Assembly (NCBI RefSeq): GCF_028290025.1
Contig: NZ_JAQGKQ010000054.1
Span: 1 to 64,000, forward strand
Length of the DNA stretch: 64,000 nucleotides
Source: Cypionkella sp.
GTDB lineage: Bacteria; Pseudomonadota; Alphaproteobacteria; Rhodobacterales; Rhodobacteraceae
Direction: 5' to 3'
A program made the position numbers and the translations under genes. The notes below the pieces were generated by a model. It was not told the origin of the DNA, did not search any database, and saw nothing but the letters and a program-made list of their open reading frames with translations. Of this stretch, positions 30,597 through 39,559 are shown one piece after another. The first letter of the stretch is position 1. Every line of letters starts with the position of its first letter.

Positions 30597-32107
30597 ACGC
30601 CGCCACAAAAGCCATCAGGTTCCTTGAAACCCTGACAATCCCAGAGGGGCCGAAATCGGGGCAGGCCATAAAGCTGGCACCGTTCCAAAAGCAATTCGTC
30701 AAGGGTGCCTTGGCTGATGGAATCAACGTCGCGGTTTTGTCGATCGGTAGGGGCAACGCAAAAACCGCACTTTCGGCGGGCATCGCTCTGGGTGCTGTCA
30801 TCGGGGAATGGGACCGGCAGCCGAAGCGAGAAATCATCATCGCGGCGCGGACCCGTGATCAGGGGCGGATTGCCTTTGATTTTGCGGTGGGTTTCATGCG
30901 CGGTCTGCCTGATACGGTGCAGGCACAATTCACGGTAAGGCGCTCTCCCCGACTCGAGATAGAGTATCATGGCGACGGCGGCGGGCACCTGATCCGGGTT
31001 ATCGCGGCTGATGGTAAGTCTGCCTTGGGCGGCGCTCCGACGCTGATTATCATGGATGAACGGGGACATTGGCAGGCTGATCAGGGTGACGCACTCGAGC
31101 AAGCCTTGCTTTCTGGCATGGGCAAGCGTGGCGGGCGGGCGCTGATCATTTCCACCTCGGCTGCGGATGATGCGCATCCGTTTTCGCTTTGGCTCGATCA
31201 GGAACAGGCTGGCGTCTATCGGCAGGAACACCGCCCGCCACCCGGCTTGCCTGCTGATGATGTGGAAAGCCTCAAGCTGGCAAACCCCGGCGCGGCGGCT
31301 GGCATCGGCGCTTCGCTGGAATGGTTGCAGGCGCAGGCTCGGCGGGCGATTGCGCGCGGCGGTTCCACCCTGACCGCCTTCCGACTCTACAACCGCAACG
31401 AACGGGTTTCCGGCGAGACGCGCGACGTTCTGCTGACGGTGGATGAATGGTTGTCCTGCGAAGTCGCAGCACTGCCGCCCCGGCAAGGGTTTGTCGTGAT
31501 CGGCATCGACTTGGGCGGCTCGGCATCCATGACGGCGGCGGCGTTCTATTGGCCGGAAACCGGGCGGCTTGAATGCCTCGGCACCTTCCCTTCGCGACCT
31601 TCCTTGCTGGACCGGGGGCAGAATGACGGTGTGTCGGGCCGCTATGTCGAAATGAAGGATCGGGGCGAACTCTCTACCTTGGGCGATGCGACGGTGCCTG
31701 TTGCGGCTTGGCTGCGGGAAGTGATGGCGCATGTCGAGGGTGAGCCTGTCGCGGCTCTGACTGCCGACCGATACAAGCAAGCGGAACTTGGCGAGGCCAT
31801 TGATAGCGCTGGCATCCGCGCGCCGATCATCTGGCGCGGGCAAGGCTTCAAAGATGGTGGCGAGGATTGCGAACGTTTCCGGCGCGCGGCCTATGACGGC
31901 AAGGTTAAAGCCTCTCCGTCGCTGCTGTTGCGCTCCGCCTTTGCCGATGCTGTCACCCTGCGCGATCCGGCGAACAACCTAAAACTTGCCAAGGCGCGCT
32001 CCACGGGGCGCATCGACGCGGCGGCGGCAACTGTGCTGGCCGTGGCCGAAGGTGCGCGCATGACGGGCCGCCCCGCGAAGAAATCAGGGGGCCTGACATG
32101 GCTTTGA
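30593..32107 (+). CDS. terL: Terminase large subunit
   Basis: This 504-residue packaging motor-nuclease has the ATPase Walker A-like loop GRGNAKT at residues 52-58, a Walker B LIIMDE at 151-156 and a coupling motif ISTSAADDAHP. The C-terminal RNase H-like nuclease begins VIGIDLGGS. It belongs to the HK97-type Terminase_1 group. The ATG at 30593 overlaps the previous stop. The small terminase partner is not recognisable nearby, which is odd for a head-packaging system. Confidence 0.9.
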   Translation: MNAATKAIRFLETLTIPEGPKSGQAIKLAPFQKQFVKGALADGINVAVLSIGRGNAKTALSAGIALGAVIGEWDRQPKREIIIAARTRDQGRIAFDFAVGFMRGLPDTVQAQFTVRRSPRLEIEYHGDGGGHLIRVIAADGKSALGGAPTLIIMDERGHWQADQGDALEQALLSGMGKRGGRALIISTSAADDAHPFSLWLDQEQAGVYRQEHRPPPGLPADDVESLKLANPGAAAGIGASLEWLQAQARRAIARGGSTLTAFRLYNRNERVSGETRDVLLTVDEWLSCEVAALPPRQGFVVIGIDLGGSASMTAAAFYWPETGRLECLGTFPSRPSLLDRGQNDGVSGRYVEMKDRGELSTLGDATVPVAAWLREVMAHVEGEPVAALTADRYKQAELGEAIDSAGIRAPIIWRGQGFKDGGEDCERFRRAAYDGKVKASPSLLLRSAFADAVTLRDPANNLKLAKARSTGRIDAAAATVLAVAEGARMTGRPAKKSGGLTWL

Positions 32108-32439
32108 AAGATTATGCCCGGCATTCAGCCAAGGTTACCAAAACGCAGCGTTGGAAGGCGCTGCGCGTCATGGCGCTCGAGCGTGACGGATGGGTCTGCG
32201 TGCAATGTGGCGAGCGGCGCTGGCTCGAGGTGGATCACATCCAGCCGGTTCGCGAACGTCCCGACCTGTCGTTTGACCTGGCTAATTTGCAGTGCCTTTG
32301 CGGGCGGTGCCATGCCCGGAAAACCCGTATCGAAATCGGCCTCGGCCGACCGAACCCCGCGCGAGAAGCGTGGAAAAAACTGGTCCGCGATTTGGACCGC
32401 AACCCAGAAACGGAAAAGTTAAAATGCTTGATTCAGTGA
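32098..32439 (+). CDS. HNH endonuclease
   Basis: This 113-residue HNH nuclease has a zinc-ribbon cysteine pair (CVQCGERR), the catalytic core LEVDHIQPV and NLQCLCGRCHARKT. HNH proteins next to terminase act with it in DNA packaging in many HK97-like phages. It overlaps terL by ten bases at its start and the capsid gene by 16 bases at its end. Confidence 0.9.
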   Translation: MALKDYARHSAKVTKTQRWKALRVMALERDGWVCVQCGERRWLEVDHIQPVRERPDLSFDLANLQCLCGRCHARKTRIEIGLGRPNPAREAWKKLVRDLDRNPETEKLKCLIQ

Positions 32440-33689
32440 AGATCTCGCGCCGCCAAAGTGAAATCCGGCAAGCGCTTGCCGGTGTGGTCGGGAAGGTTAC
32501 CCCGACCGAAGACGAAACCCGTTCGATGGAAACGATGGACGCGGAGTATCGCACCAACGAAACCCGCTATCGGGCCGCGCTGATTGCCGAAGACGGCGAA
32601 CGTCGCGAGGCTGGTGTGGAACTCGAAACCCGCTCCGAACGTGAATTATCAGAACTGATCGCAGGCTTTGAACTGCGGCAGGTGGCGCTTGCGCTGGACG
32701 AGGGCCGGGCGCTTACAGGACGCACGCTTGAGGTGGTGCAAGAGTTGCGCGCAGCCGGCGGTTTCCGGGGTGTTCCGGTGCCATGGCAAGCGCTCGAGCG
32801 GCGCGCGGGCGAAACCATTGCCAGCGGCACGCCCAACCCGCTGCAAACTCGCCCGATCATTGACCGCATTTTCCCTGACTCGGTAGCGGCGCGGATGGGT
32901 GCGGCAATGATCAGTATTCCTTCGGGCGCGGTTGAATGGCCTGTGACTACCTCGGCAGTCTCTGCCGCGTGGCAGGCAACTGAAACTGGCGGTGTGGGCG
33001 GGCCGACCGCATACGCCACCACCGATAAGGCTCTCGCGCCGAATAATACACTTGGCATCGGGATGAAACTCACCCGCAAGACCCTGCTGCAAAGCGGTGC
33101 TGCGCTCGAGGAAGCCATTCGTCGCGACATGAACGGGGCAATCGGACAGGCGCTTGATCAGGCGGTGTTCCTCGGCACTGGTTCCTCAGGCCAACCTTTG
33201 GGCGTTATTCCGGGTGTTGCGACCTACGGTATCACTAGCACCGCAATCGCAGCGGTTGCCACATGGGCGGTGTTCCGGGCCGCTGTTGCGCGCTTCATGG
33301 CGTCCAATGCCGCAGGGTCGCCCGATGCGGTGAAGCTGCTAATCCGCCCGGAGGTGTGGTCCTACATGGACGGCGTGCTGATCACTAGCACTGCCGTGTC
33401 GGAGTGGGACCGGATGATTGCAAACATCCCAGCGGCGAATATCGCAATGTCACCAAACGCTCTGGCTGCCCCTACCGGCTCGCCATTGGCCTGCACCGCC
33501 TTGCTGGCCACAAACACCGGCGGGGTTGCTCCGATCTTCATAGGGGCTTGGGGAGCGGTCGACCTGATCCGGGATCCGTTCTCGGATGCACAATCGGGAG
33601 GTCTGCGGCTTACGGCGCTGGCGACCATGGACGTAACTGTTGCGCGCGGTGCGCAACTGGAAGTCCTGACCGGCGTGCGGGTGGCCTGA
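32424..33689 (+). CDS. HK97-fold major capsid protein
   Basis: This 421-residue phage capsid protein has an N-terminal helical delta region (about 1-115, Glu/Arg-rich; ETRSERELSELIAG) that the protease would remove. The HK97 core follows (NPLQTRPIIDRIFPDS, SAAWQATETGG, TRKTLLQSGAALEEAIRRDM, FLGTGSSGQPLGV, GAWGAVDLIRDPFSDA). ATG at 32424 was chosen over an upstream in-frame ATG inside the HNH gene. The gene precedes the protease gene, the reverse of the common phage order. Confidence 0.92.
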   Translation: MLDSVKISRRQSEIRQALAGVVGKVTPTEDETRSMETMDAEYRTNETRYRAALIAEDGERREAGVELETRSERELSELIAGFELRQVALALDEGRALTGRTLEVVQELRAAGGFRGVPVPWQALERRAGETIASGTPNPLQTRPIIDRIFPDSVAARMGAAMISIPSGAVEWPVTTSAVSAAWQATETGGVGGPTAYATTDKALAPNNTLGIGMKLTRKTLLQSGAALEEAIRRDMNGAIGQALDQAVFLGTGSSGQPLGVIPGVATYGITSTAIAAVATWAVFRAAVARFMASNAAGSPDAVKLLIRPEVWSYMDGVLITSTAVSEWDRMIANIPAANIAMSPNALAAPTGSPLACTALLATNTGGVAPIFIGAWGAVDLIRDPFSDAQSGGLRLTALATMDVTVARGAQLEVLTGVRVA

Positions 33690-33690
33690 T

Positions 33691-34305
33691 ATGATGTATG
33701 GCGGCGCAGGCATAGACGGGCTCGAACTTCGGACGGCGCGCGATGGTTCGCGCCGCCTCTCTGGTCGCTTTCCTTATGGGAAGCGAGCGGTCCTTTCGGA
33801 CGGCGGCAAGAATGGCCGTCCCCGCAAAGAGCAATTTGCTCCGAAGGCGTTTGCCTATCGGGTCAACAAAGCCGACGAGGATATTCATATCCTTGTCGGT
33901 CACGACTATGACAGACCTCTTGCATCGCGGGGGGCCGGGACACTCGATCTGAAAGACACCGAAGACGCGTTGCTGTTCGATGCGCTGATCAAGCCTGAAA
34001 TGGCGGAAGTGTCCTATGTCCGGGATTTCTTTGCGGCATTCTCAGCTGGTTTGATTGGTGGGATTAGTCCGGGTTTCAGGATACCCCCGGAACAAACGGT
34101 GCCAAATGCGGAACGTGTCGATGAAGAAAATCCGCGCGAGGGCCGCGCCCTGATCCGCACTGTCTTTGCGGCGTTGCTCTACGAAATCTCGATGGTCACT
34201 GTTCCCGCCTACAAGGAAACCCAAGTCGAAGCGCGTAGCTGGACGCCCGATACGGTCTTGTCGGAATCCGGCCTGCATCGCACGCTCAATCGGTGGAGGG
34301 CATGA
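33691..34305 (+). CDS. HK97-family prohead protease
   Basis: This 204-residue peptidase U35-type maturation protease has the catalytic histidine region LVGHDYDRPLASRGAGTL (His71) and the serine in GGISPGFR (Ser126). The conserved YEISMVTVPAY comes near residue 165. It cleaves capsid delta domains during head maturation. It starts one base after the capsid stop. Confidence 0.9.
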   Translation: MMYGGAGIDGLELRTARDGSRRLSGRFPYGKRAVLSDGGKNGRPRKEQFAPKAFAYRVNKADEDIHILVGHDYDRPLASRGAGTLDLKDTEDALLFDALIKPEMAEVSYVRDFFAAFSAGLIGGISPGFRIPPEQTVPNAERVDEENPREGRALIRTVFAALLYEISMVTVPAYKETQVEARSWTPDTVLSESGLHRTLNRWRA

Positions 34306-34844
34306 TGGCTGCCACATTGCAACAGATCGAAGGCGTTCCGGCGGCTTGGCCTACCGTTCCGGCCGGGTTGTCAGTCGAGGCGAACGCCTTGGATCCGGCA
34401 TTTGTTTGGGGGCGAATTGAGCCCTATACAACCTGCCGATTCACCTCTCGATCGGTGGCTTGGGTGGTCGAGGGGCCGGGTGAGTGGATGCCACCTCTGG
34501 CGCCTGCAACCGTTGCCGCGGTCGAGGGGTGGACAGGCATGGCGTGGGCCGCGGTGGTCCTCAATCCCTCTCCCTTGGGTGGCTATGACTTGCCCGCTGT
34601 TGGCCCCTATCGCTTTACTGGCACGGCGGGCGGGGGCGTTGTGCCTGCACCTGTCTCCGAAGCATACCGACGGCTTGCCGAATACTTCGGCGCTCCGAAT
34701 GATTCACCGCCGGGCTCTGCCGATATGCAATCTGCGATCGGACCGATTTCAGAAAATATCTCACGGCAGGCGACTTGGCTTGCGCGGGCAATGATTAACA
34801 GCGGCGCGGCCGATTTGCTTCGCCCTTATCGGAGGGCTGCATAA
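34302..34844 (+). CDS. Head-tail connector-like protein
   Basis: This 180-residue protein contains VEGPGEWMPPLAPATVAAVE and YRFTGTAGGGVVPAPVSEAYRRLAEYFG. The latter recalls the adaptor family of phiE125 gp8/HK97 gp6, in which a short beta region precedes a helix of portal-docking character. The match is weak, so the label is tentative. It overlaps the protease stop (ATGA) and the portal start by one base. Confidence 0.5.
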   Translation: MMAATLQQIEGVPAAWPTVPAGLSVEANALDPAFVWGRIEPYTTCRFTSRSVAWVVEGPGEWMPPLAPATVAAVEGWTGMAWAAVVLNPSPLGGYDLPAVGPYRFTGTAGGGVVPAPVSEAYRRLAEYFGAPNDSPPGSADMQSAIGPISENISRQATWLARAMINSGAADLLRPYRRAA

Positions 34845-35911
34845 TGTGGCCGTTCAAACGAAAAACTGAAACCCGATCGAGCGGTTCGGGCTATACGGCA
34901 GACGTCATGGCGGCGCGGGCGTCCTACATCGCCGGGGCGTCAGGCTTGGGTGAAATGACTGCCACAGAGCAGGCTAGTGTGAGCCTCTGGGAAGCGGCCT
35001 TTGCGGCGGCAACGGTATCCGGCACTGATATGCTTGACCGACGCAGCATGGCCTTGCTTGCGCGATCGGTAGCGTTGCGCGGCGAAGCGGTGTTTCTGAT
35101 CCGTGAAACTGGCCTAGTGGCCTGCGGCGACTGGGACGTATCGACGCGCGACGGCATTCCACGCGCCTATCGGGTGAGCCTGTCGGAAGCTGGCGGCGCA
35201 CAATCGGATATCGTCTTGGCGGCAGAGGTGCTGCATCTGCGGATAGGGTCGGACTCGGTGGCACCTTGGACCGGGACGCCACCTCTGCGCCGATCTTCTT
35301 TGACAGGCGGCCTGTTGCACATACTCGAGGCGGCACTGTCGGAGGTTTACGCGACCGCGCCGCTTGGATCTCAGATCGTCCCATTCCCGGAGTCGTCGGA
35401 GATAGAAAAAGAACAGATTGGCCGTGCTTTTAGAGGAACGCGCGGCAGGGTGATCTTGCGCGACTCCGTGACGGTTTCGGCGGCTGGTGGTCCCGCGCCG
35501 GCACAAGATTGGAGCCCCAATCCGTTGAGTCCTGACATGCAAAAGACTATGGCGCTGCAAACGCTCGAGGCGGCGCGGGATGCAATCTGCATGGCCTTCG
35601 GAGTCCTGCCTTCTCTGGCAAATTCTGCGGCCACGGGTCCAGCGATACGCGAGGGCCAAAGGCATCTGGCGACGTGGGTGTTGCAGCCGATCGCCGCACT
35701 TTTGGCAGAGGAAGCAACTGCAAAGCTGGGCGGGCTGGTGGACATAGATGTGATCATGCCGCTGCAAGCCTTCGATGTCGGCGGCCGGGCGCGCGCGTTT
35801 AGCACCTTTGTTGAGGCGATCGCCAAGGCGAAGGATGCGGGCCTCACTGCCTCTGAAACCGACGCAGCGCTGAAATGGGTCACTCTGGCCGAAAATGATG
35901 GGAAGGCATGA
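34844..35911 (+). CDS. Portal protein (HK97 family, short)
   Basis: This 355-residue portal subunit matches the HK97 family: a basic N-terminus (MWPFKRKTETRS), RSMALLARSVALRGEAVFLI, AEVLHLRIGSDS, the stem/clip-adjacent helix DMQKTMALQTLEAARDAICMAFGVLP, and GPAIREGQRHLATWVLQPIAALL. At 355 residues it is shorter than the usual 400-450, and the N-terminal wing seems reduced. Portal lies after capsid here, whereas in HK97 it lies before. Confidence 0.85.
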   Translation: MWPFKRKTETRSSGSGYTADVMAARASYIAGASGLGEMTATEQASVSLWEAAFAAATVSGTDMLDRRSMALLARSVALRGEAVFLIRETGLVACGDWDVSTRDGIPRAYRVSLSEAGGAQSDIVLAAEVLHLRIGSDSVAPWTGTPPLRRSSLTGGLLHILEAALSEVYATAPLGSQIVPFPESSEIEKEQIGRAFRGTRGRVILRDSVTVSAAGGPAPAQDWSPNPLSPDMQKTMALQTLEAARDAICMAFGVLPSLANSAATGPAIREGQRHLATWVLQPIAALLAEEATAKLGGLVDIDVIMPLQAFDVGGRARAFSTFVEAIAKAKDAGLTASETDAALKWVTLAENDGKA

Positions 35912-36240
35912 CAATGAAAGCGATACGGGAAATCGAGGCGATGCTTAACGAACTGGACCTATTTGGGCGCACGGCCGTTGATCTCACAATCATCTGCTGT
36001 CTGCATGGTAACGTTGCTATGGCAGAGGCGATTGCAGCGGCGGCTCCCGGCTTGGTAAGGCGGCCGGAAGATCCTGACTTACCATTGCCCGATGAGGCCC
36101 CTTGGCAGCGACTCAAGGCCTGTGTGAGTGAAGACGAACATCATGCTTGGGCGCAATTTATGTTCGCGGCGATGAACGCCTGCGATCAGGCCATGACAGA
36201 TCGGGTGCAGGCGCTTGTGGTCCGACGCTGTGCAAACTGA
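35908..36240 (+). CDS. Small phage-type protein, unknown
   Basis: This 110-residue acidic protein is helical, with AIREIEAMLNELDLFGRTAVD and PWQRLKACVSEDEHHAWAQFMFAAMNACDQAM. No domain is recognised. It overlaps the portal stop by four bases, so it belongs to the head operon and might be a head-completion or regulatory protein. Confidence 0.55.
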   Translation: MTMKAIREIEAMLNELDLFGRTAVDLTIICCLHGNVAMAEAIAAAAPGLVRRPEDPDLPLPDEAPWQRLKACVSEDEHHAWAQFMFAAMNACDQAMTDRVQALVVRRCAN

Positions 36241-36440
36241 TGCACGGGGGCGAACGGCGGCTTTGGTTAAGCGTCTTGCTGGGAGGCCTGCGCGATGCGG
36301 CAGAGGGCAAAGATCCGTTTTGGCCGTGGTCCAGCAACTTTGCAGAAGTTTGCGATTTGGCTGATCTGCATCCGGGCCGCGTCCTGCTGACATATGAAAT
36401 CAGCAAGGCTAAGGGCTGGCATTTCAAAGTTAAAGGATAG
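36240..36440 (+). CDS. Small conserved phage-type protein, unknown
   Basis: ATG at 36240 shares a base with the previous stop (TGATG). The 66-residue product (RLWLSVLLGGLRDAAEGK; FAEVCDLADLHPGRVL) recalls short proteins with a GLRDA..W..S.DF..VC..AGLDP pattern that I associate with alphaproteobacterial phages. Function is unknown. It is the last plus-strand gene of the element. Confidence 0.55.
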   Translation: MHGGERRLWLSVLLGGLRDAAEGKDPFWPWSSNFAEVCDLADLHPGRVLLTYEISKAKGWHFKVKG

Positions 36441-36624
36441 GGCGGGTTGCGCCTTGGGTTCTTCCTTATTCCCTAAAGCAGCTGGGTTGGGCGGGTGTGC
36501 CAAAACTCCGCCAAGGCACGGTCTTGGATCGAGATTGGTGTCAGGAATGCCCTGTCACGCGGGATGCTGGCAGAGACAGTAGCGCCGGGGCCGGGATGGT
36601 CCCGGCTGCACCTGTCCTACCGCC

Positions 36625-37230
36625 CTATGGGCCGTTATCTGGCACCGGCTGATCTTGTGCTGGAACCCTAAGTTTATCGCCCCATAAGGCCAGAGAGATG
36701 CTGTTCGACTGCTCTATCGCTTCAGCAATACGTGGCCAAGCTTTCATTGCCTGAATTAACATCTCCTCACGATTCACAAAGCCCCGCGAAACATATCCGT
36801 CGCTCTTGAGCGTATCGGGCGTAACGCCCAGAATATCTAAGGTCTGCGCCATGGCGGCAATAAGCTGGTTTTGGTGGAGGGTCGTTATTTCGTTGTGCTT
36901 TGCAACTTCTGTCGCGTCCATTTCGTCAACTTTAGAATTAACCGTCGCGAGATAAGTCTTGTGTGCGAGCAAAACTTTATCGTTGCCTCTGAACTCAAGT
37001 GGGATCATCGCGATCGCAGTTTGATAGTCTGGGTTGGCGGGAATTAGACGAGTGTTCATGAGCATTCTAAGAAGTCGCTCTTGGAGGTCGCGCCGCGTCT
37101 GTCGACCTGCAATCCACGGGGAAATCCATACCGCTGTTAGAATAGCAAACAACATTCCAAGTGCCGTAACCCCCGCGTTCAACCAATCAGCGGGCGTGAT
37201 TCCAAAAAAGTCGGTCGGGGGCTGCACCAT
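36625..37230 (-). CDS. Membrane-anchored DUF6680-like protein, cargo gene
   Basis: The 201-residue protein has one membrane helix near residues 20-40 (AGVTALGMLFAILTAVWISP). A cytoplasmic region follows with RRDLQERLLRMLMNTRLIPANPDYQTAIAMIPLEF and KVLLAHKTYLATV. That pattern resembles the DUF6680 family, whose role is not known. It is the only gene on the minus strand in the element, placed between the head operon and the attachment site, where satellites usually carry accessory genes. The 36441-36624 gap contains nothing else. Confidence 0.6.
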   Translation of the reverse strand: MVQPPTDFFGITPADWLNAGVTALGMLFAILTAVWISPWIAGRQTRRDLQERLLRMLMNTRLIPANPDYQTAIAMIPLEFRGNDKVLLAHKTYLATVNSKVDEMDATEVAKHNEITTLHQNQLIAAMAQTLDILGVTPDTLKSDGYVSRGFVNREEMLIQAMKAWPRIAEAIEQSNSISLALWGDKLRVPAQDQPVPDNGP

Positions 37231-37316
37231 CTGGTCGACGCTTTCTGCGTTACTTCGGAGTTCGGCTTACCATGGACGGAAAATATTTGTTTTGCCAAGG
37301 GGATCGAAAAATGCGT

Positions 37317-37335
37317 TGTTCCCCCCGTGTTCCCC
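37317..37335. repeat. Right arm-type site: two TGTTCCCC copies
   Basis: tgttcccc begins at 37317 (with two extra C) and at 37328, 11 bp apart, about 50 bp inside the right attachment core. It matches the left-end motif. Confidence 0.5.
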
Positions 37336-37340
37336 AGAAT

Positions 37341-37366
37341 GAAAACAGCCCCGCGACTGCGAGGCT
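37341..37366 (-). terminator. Element-borne terminator now serving tRNA-Ala
   Basis: On the minus strand agcctcgc pairs with gcggggct around an agtc loop, followed by ctgttttc. It is a near-copy of the displaced terminator at 27755-27779, at almost the same distance from the tRNA. Confidence 0.7.
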
Positions 37367-37384
37367 AACTTTCGTGTAAGTCTT

Positions 37385-37469
<85 letters not shown>

Positions 37470-37612
37470 ATCCTTGTCACGACGTTGGGCGCGCCGTGTG
37501 TCTTCGTCGCCGCTGTTTAGGGGAGGGCGCGAGGGCGTGCAAGTGGAAAAATGCAGCCCTCGCACGCGCCTCAAACGGATTGGCCTCGCCTTGAACGGCG
37601 TGGCTCAGTGTC

Positions 37613-37951
37613 TTAAACGTCTTCTTCGTCACCGGCGACATCGGTCAGATCATCGAGTGACACGGTGTCGTCTGCATCATCTTCCAGCAGTTCGTCGTCG
37701 AGTTCTGCATCGTCGGCGACGCCTGCAACCAGCAGATCATCATCAGCTTCCAGATCATCGACCAGAACCGCATCATCATCTTTTTCAGGCTGAACGCGCG
37801 CGATTACAGCGGCGGCCATTTTGCGGCGTGCCGATTCGATGTCTACAACCTCACCCGTGTAGGGGCTGACGATTGGAGTGCGGTTCAGGTCGTAAAAGCG
37901 CTTGCCGGTGGTTGGGCACACGCGCTTGGTTCCCCATTCTGCCAATGGCAT
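37613..37951 (-). CDS. TIGR02300 family protein
   Basis: This 112-residue protein starts WGTKRVCPTTGKRFYDLNRTPIVSPYTGEVV, the diagnostic FYDLN domain, and ends in a very acidic tail (DDLEADDDLL..DDADD). The cysteine-poor zinc-ribbon-like start and acidic tail are family-typical. The role is unknown. It is followed downstream by tRNA-Ala in the same direction. Confidence 0.9.
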   Translation of the reverse strand: MPLAEWGTKRVCPTTGKRFYDLNRTPIVSPYTGEVVDIESARRKMAAAVIARVQPEKDDDAVLVDDLEADDDLLVAGVADDAELDDELLEDDADDTVSLDDLTDVAGDEEDV

Positions 37952-38121
37952 GGTTTTCCCCTTGTTCAGGCTGGCCCTTTCGGGCTGTCAATTCGGAATG
38001 CAGTCGCTTGCCACAGCCTTGGGCGACTGTCAAAGGCTTTTGCAGAGGTTGCAGCTTTTGCAGTGCTTAAGGCCCGTAGCAGCGGTTGCGGCTGGCTTGC
38101 AGATAGGTATGCTGCGAGCCC

Positions 38122-38844
38122 ATGTCCAGAGGTGCCATGCTGCTGTTGCCCGGTCCACCACCCATAGAGATCACATTGCGCCGAAACGCTCGGGCGCGGC
38201 GGTTTTCCTTGCGCGTATCGCAAGTGAATGGTGCGGTGACGTTGTCTTTGCCTAACCGCGCCCGCGAATCTGACGCTGTAGCGTTTGCCCGCGCGCAAGA
38301 GGGCTGGATCAGGGCGGCAGTGGCGCGGATGCCGCCGCTGGTTGGGGTCGGCATTGGCTCGGTTCTTCCGATGGAGGGTCGGCTGTTGCGGTTGGAAATC
38401 GGCGCGGGCCGTTCGGTGCGCATTGAAGGCGATTCGTTGATTGTGCCGGGCGATGCAGCGCGGGCGGCGGCGCGGGTTTCTGCATTTCTGAAGGTTCAGG
38501 CGCGCAATCGGCTGGTGGCTGCGTCAGATCACTATGCCGGGTTAATCGGCCGCAAGCTTGCCCGGGTGACGCTGCGCGATACGCGGTCGCGCTGGGGGTC
38601 TTGCACCTCGGACGGTGCGCTGATGTATTCGTGGCGGCTGATCATGGCACCGCCGCGCGTGCTGAATTATGTGGCGGCGCATGAGGTCGCGCATATGCTG
38701 GAGATGAACCATTCAGATCGGTTCTGGGCGGTGGTGCAGCGGCTGTTTCCGGGCTGGCAGGCCGAGCGGGCTTGGTTAAAGCGTGAGGGTGGCGCGTTGC
38801 AGGCGATCCGGTTTGATGCCGGTTTTGACGCCGATGGGGATTGA
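38122..38844 (+). CDS. SprT/YgjP-type zinc metalloprotease
   Basis: This 240-residue DUF45 protein has the zinc motif AAHEVAHMLEMNHSDRFW (HExxH, with a third histidine ligand further on) and the typical SRWGSCTSDGALMYSWRL before it. The N-terminal part LRRNARARRFSLRVSQV is family-typical. It is probably cytoplasmic. The first ATG at 38122 is uncertain, as another lies five codons on. GntR follows 30 bp later. Confidence 0.87.
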   Translation: MSRGAMLLLPGPPPIEITLRRNARARRFSLRVSQVNGAVTLSLPNRARESDAVAFARAQEGWIRAAVARMPPLVGVGIGSVLPMEGRLLRLEIGAGRSVRIEGDSLIVPGDAARAAARVSAFLKVQARNRLVAASDHYAGLIGRKLARVTLRDTRSRWGSCTSDGALMYSWRLIMAPPRVLNYVAAHEVAHMLEMNHSDRFWAVVQRLFPGWQAERAWLKREGGALQAIRFDAGFDADGD

Positions 38845-38874
38845 CCGTTGGCGCATTGGGGTGCTTGTTTAGGT

Positions 38875-39540
38875 ATGTCGATTGAACCCCGCCCAATATC
38901 GCCGCGACTGGCTGATCCCAATGCCGCGGCGCATGAGCGGGTGTATCGCACGCTGCGCCAGCAGGTTTTGCATGGCGAATTGGCGCCCGGGCAGGCGATG
39001 ACTTTGCGTGGGATTGCGGCGCAATTTGGGGTGTCCATGACGCCCGCGCGTGATGCGGTGCGGCGGTTGGTGGCGGAGGGTGCATTTACCATGTCATCCT
39101 CGGGGCGAATTTCGACGCCGGAACTGACGCCGGAGCGCATTGAAGAACTCGCCGCGATCCGCGCGATGTTGGAGCCGGAGATGGCGGCGCGGGCGCTGCC
39201 TCGGGCGCATTTCGCGCTGATTGATCGGCTTGCTGCAATCAACGCGCTGAACCAAGAGGCGGTGATGAACCAAGATGCGGTGGGCTATGTGCGCACCAAT
39301 CTGGAGTTTCACCGCACGTTGTATCTGCGCGCCCAAACCCCTGCGATGTTGGCTTTGTGTGAGACGGTGTGGCTACAGCTTGGGCCGACGATGCGGGCTT
39401 TATACCAGAAGTTGCGTCGCAGGGACATGCCGCAGCACCACCGGATGATTTTGGCGGCGCTGCGGGCGGGGGATGAGCCGGGATTGCGGCTGGCTGTTCG
39501 CACCGATGTGACGCAGGGATTGCGGCATTTGGCGAGCTAG
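38875..39540 (+). CDS. GntR-family regulator (FCD/FadR subfamily)
   Basis: This 221-residue regulator has an N-terminal winged helix (HERVYRTLRQQVLHGELAPGQAMTLRGIAAQFGVSMTPARDAVRRL) and a C-terminal helical FCD domain (EELAAIRAMLEPEMAARAL; NLEFHRTLY; QHHRMILAALRAGDE), which in relatives binds metal and organic acids. ATG at 38875 was preferred to a TTG nine codons upstream. It converges on lpd. A link to TCA metabolism is possible by position only. Confidence 0.87.
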   Translation: MSIEPRPISPRLADPNAAAHERVYRTLRQQVLHGELAPGQAMTLRGIAAQFGVSMTPARDAVRRLVAEGAFTMSSSGRISTPELTPERIEELAAIRAMLEPEMAARALPRAHFALIDRLAAINALNQEAVMNQDAVGYVRTNLEFHRTLYLRAQTPAMLALCETVWLQLGPTMRALYQKLRRRDMPQHHRMILAALRAGDEPGLRLAVRTDVTQGLRHLAS

Positions 39541-39559
39541 GGTGTTGGACGAAATTGGG

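Noticed and set aside
38848..38875. Upstream TTG start for the GntR gene
   Set aside because: The added nine residues are outside the usual family start, and the ATG at 38875 is a better start codon.
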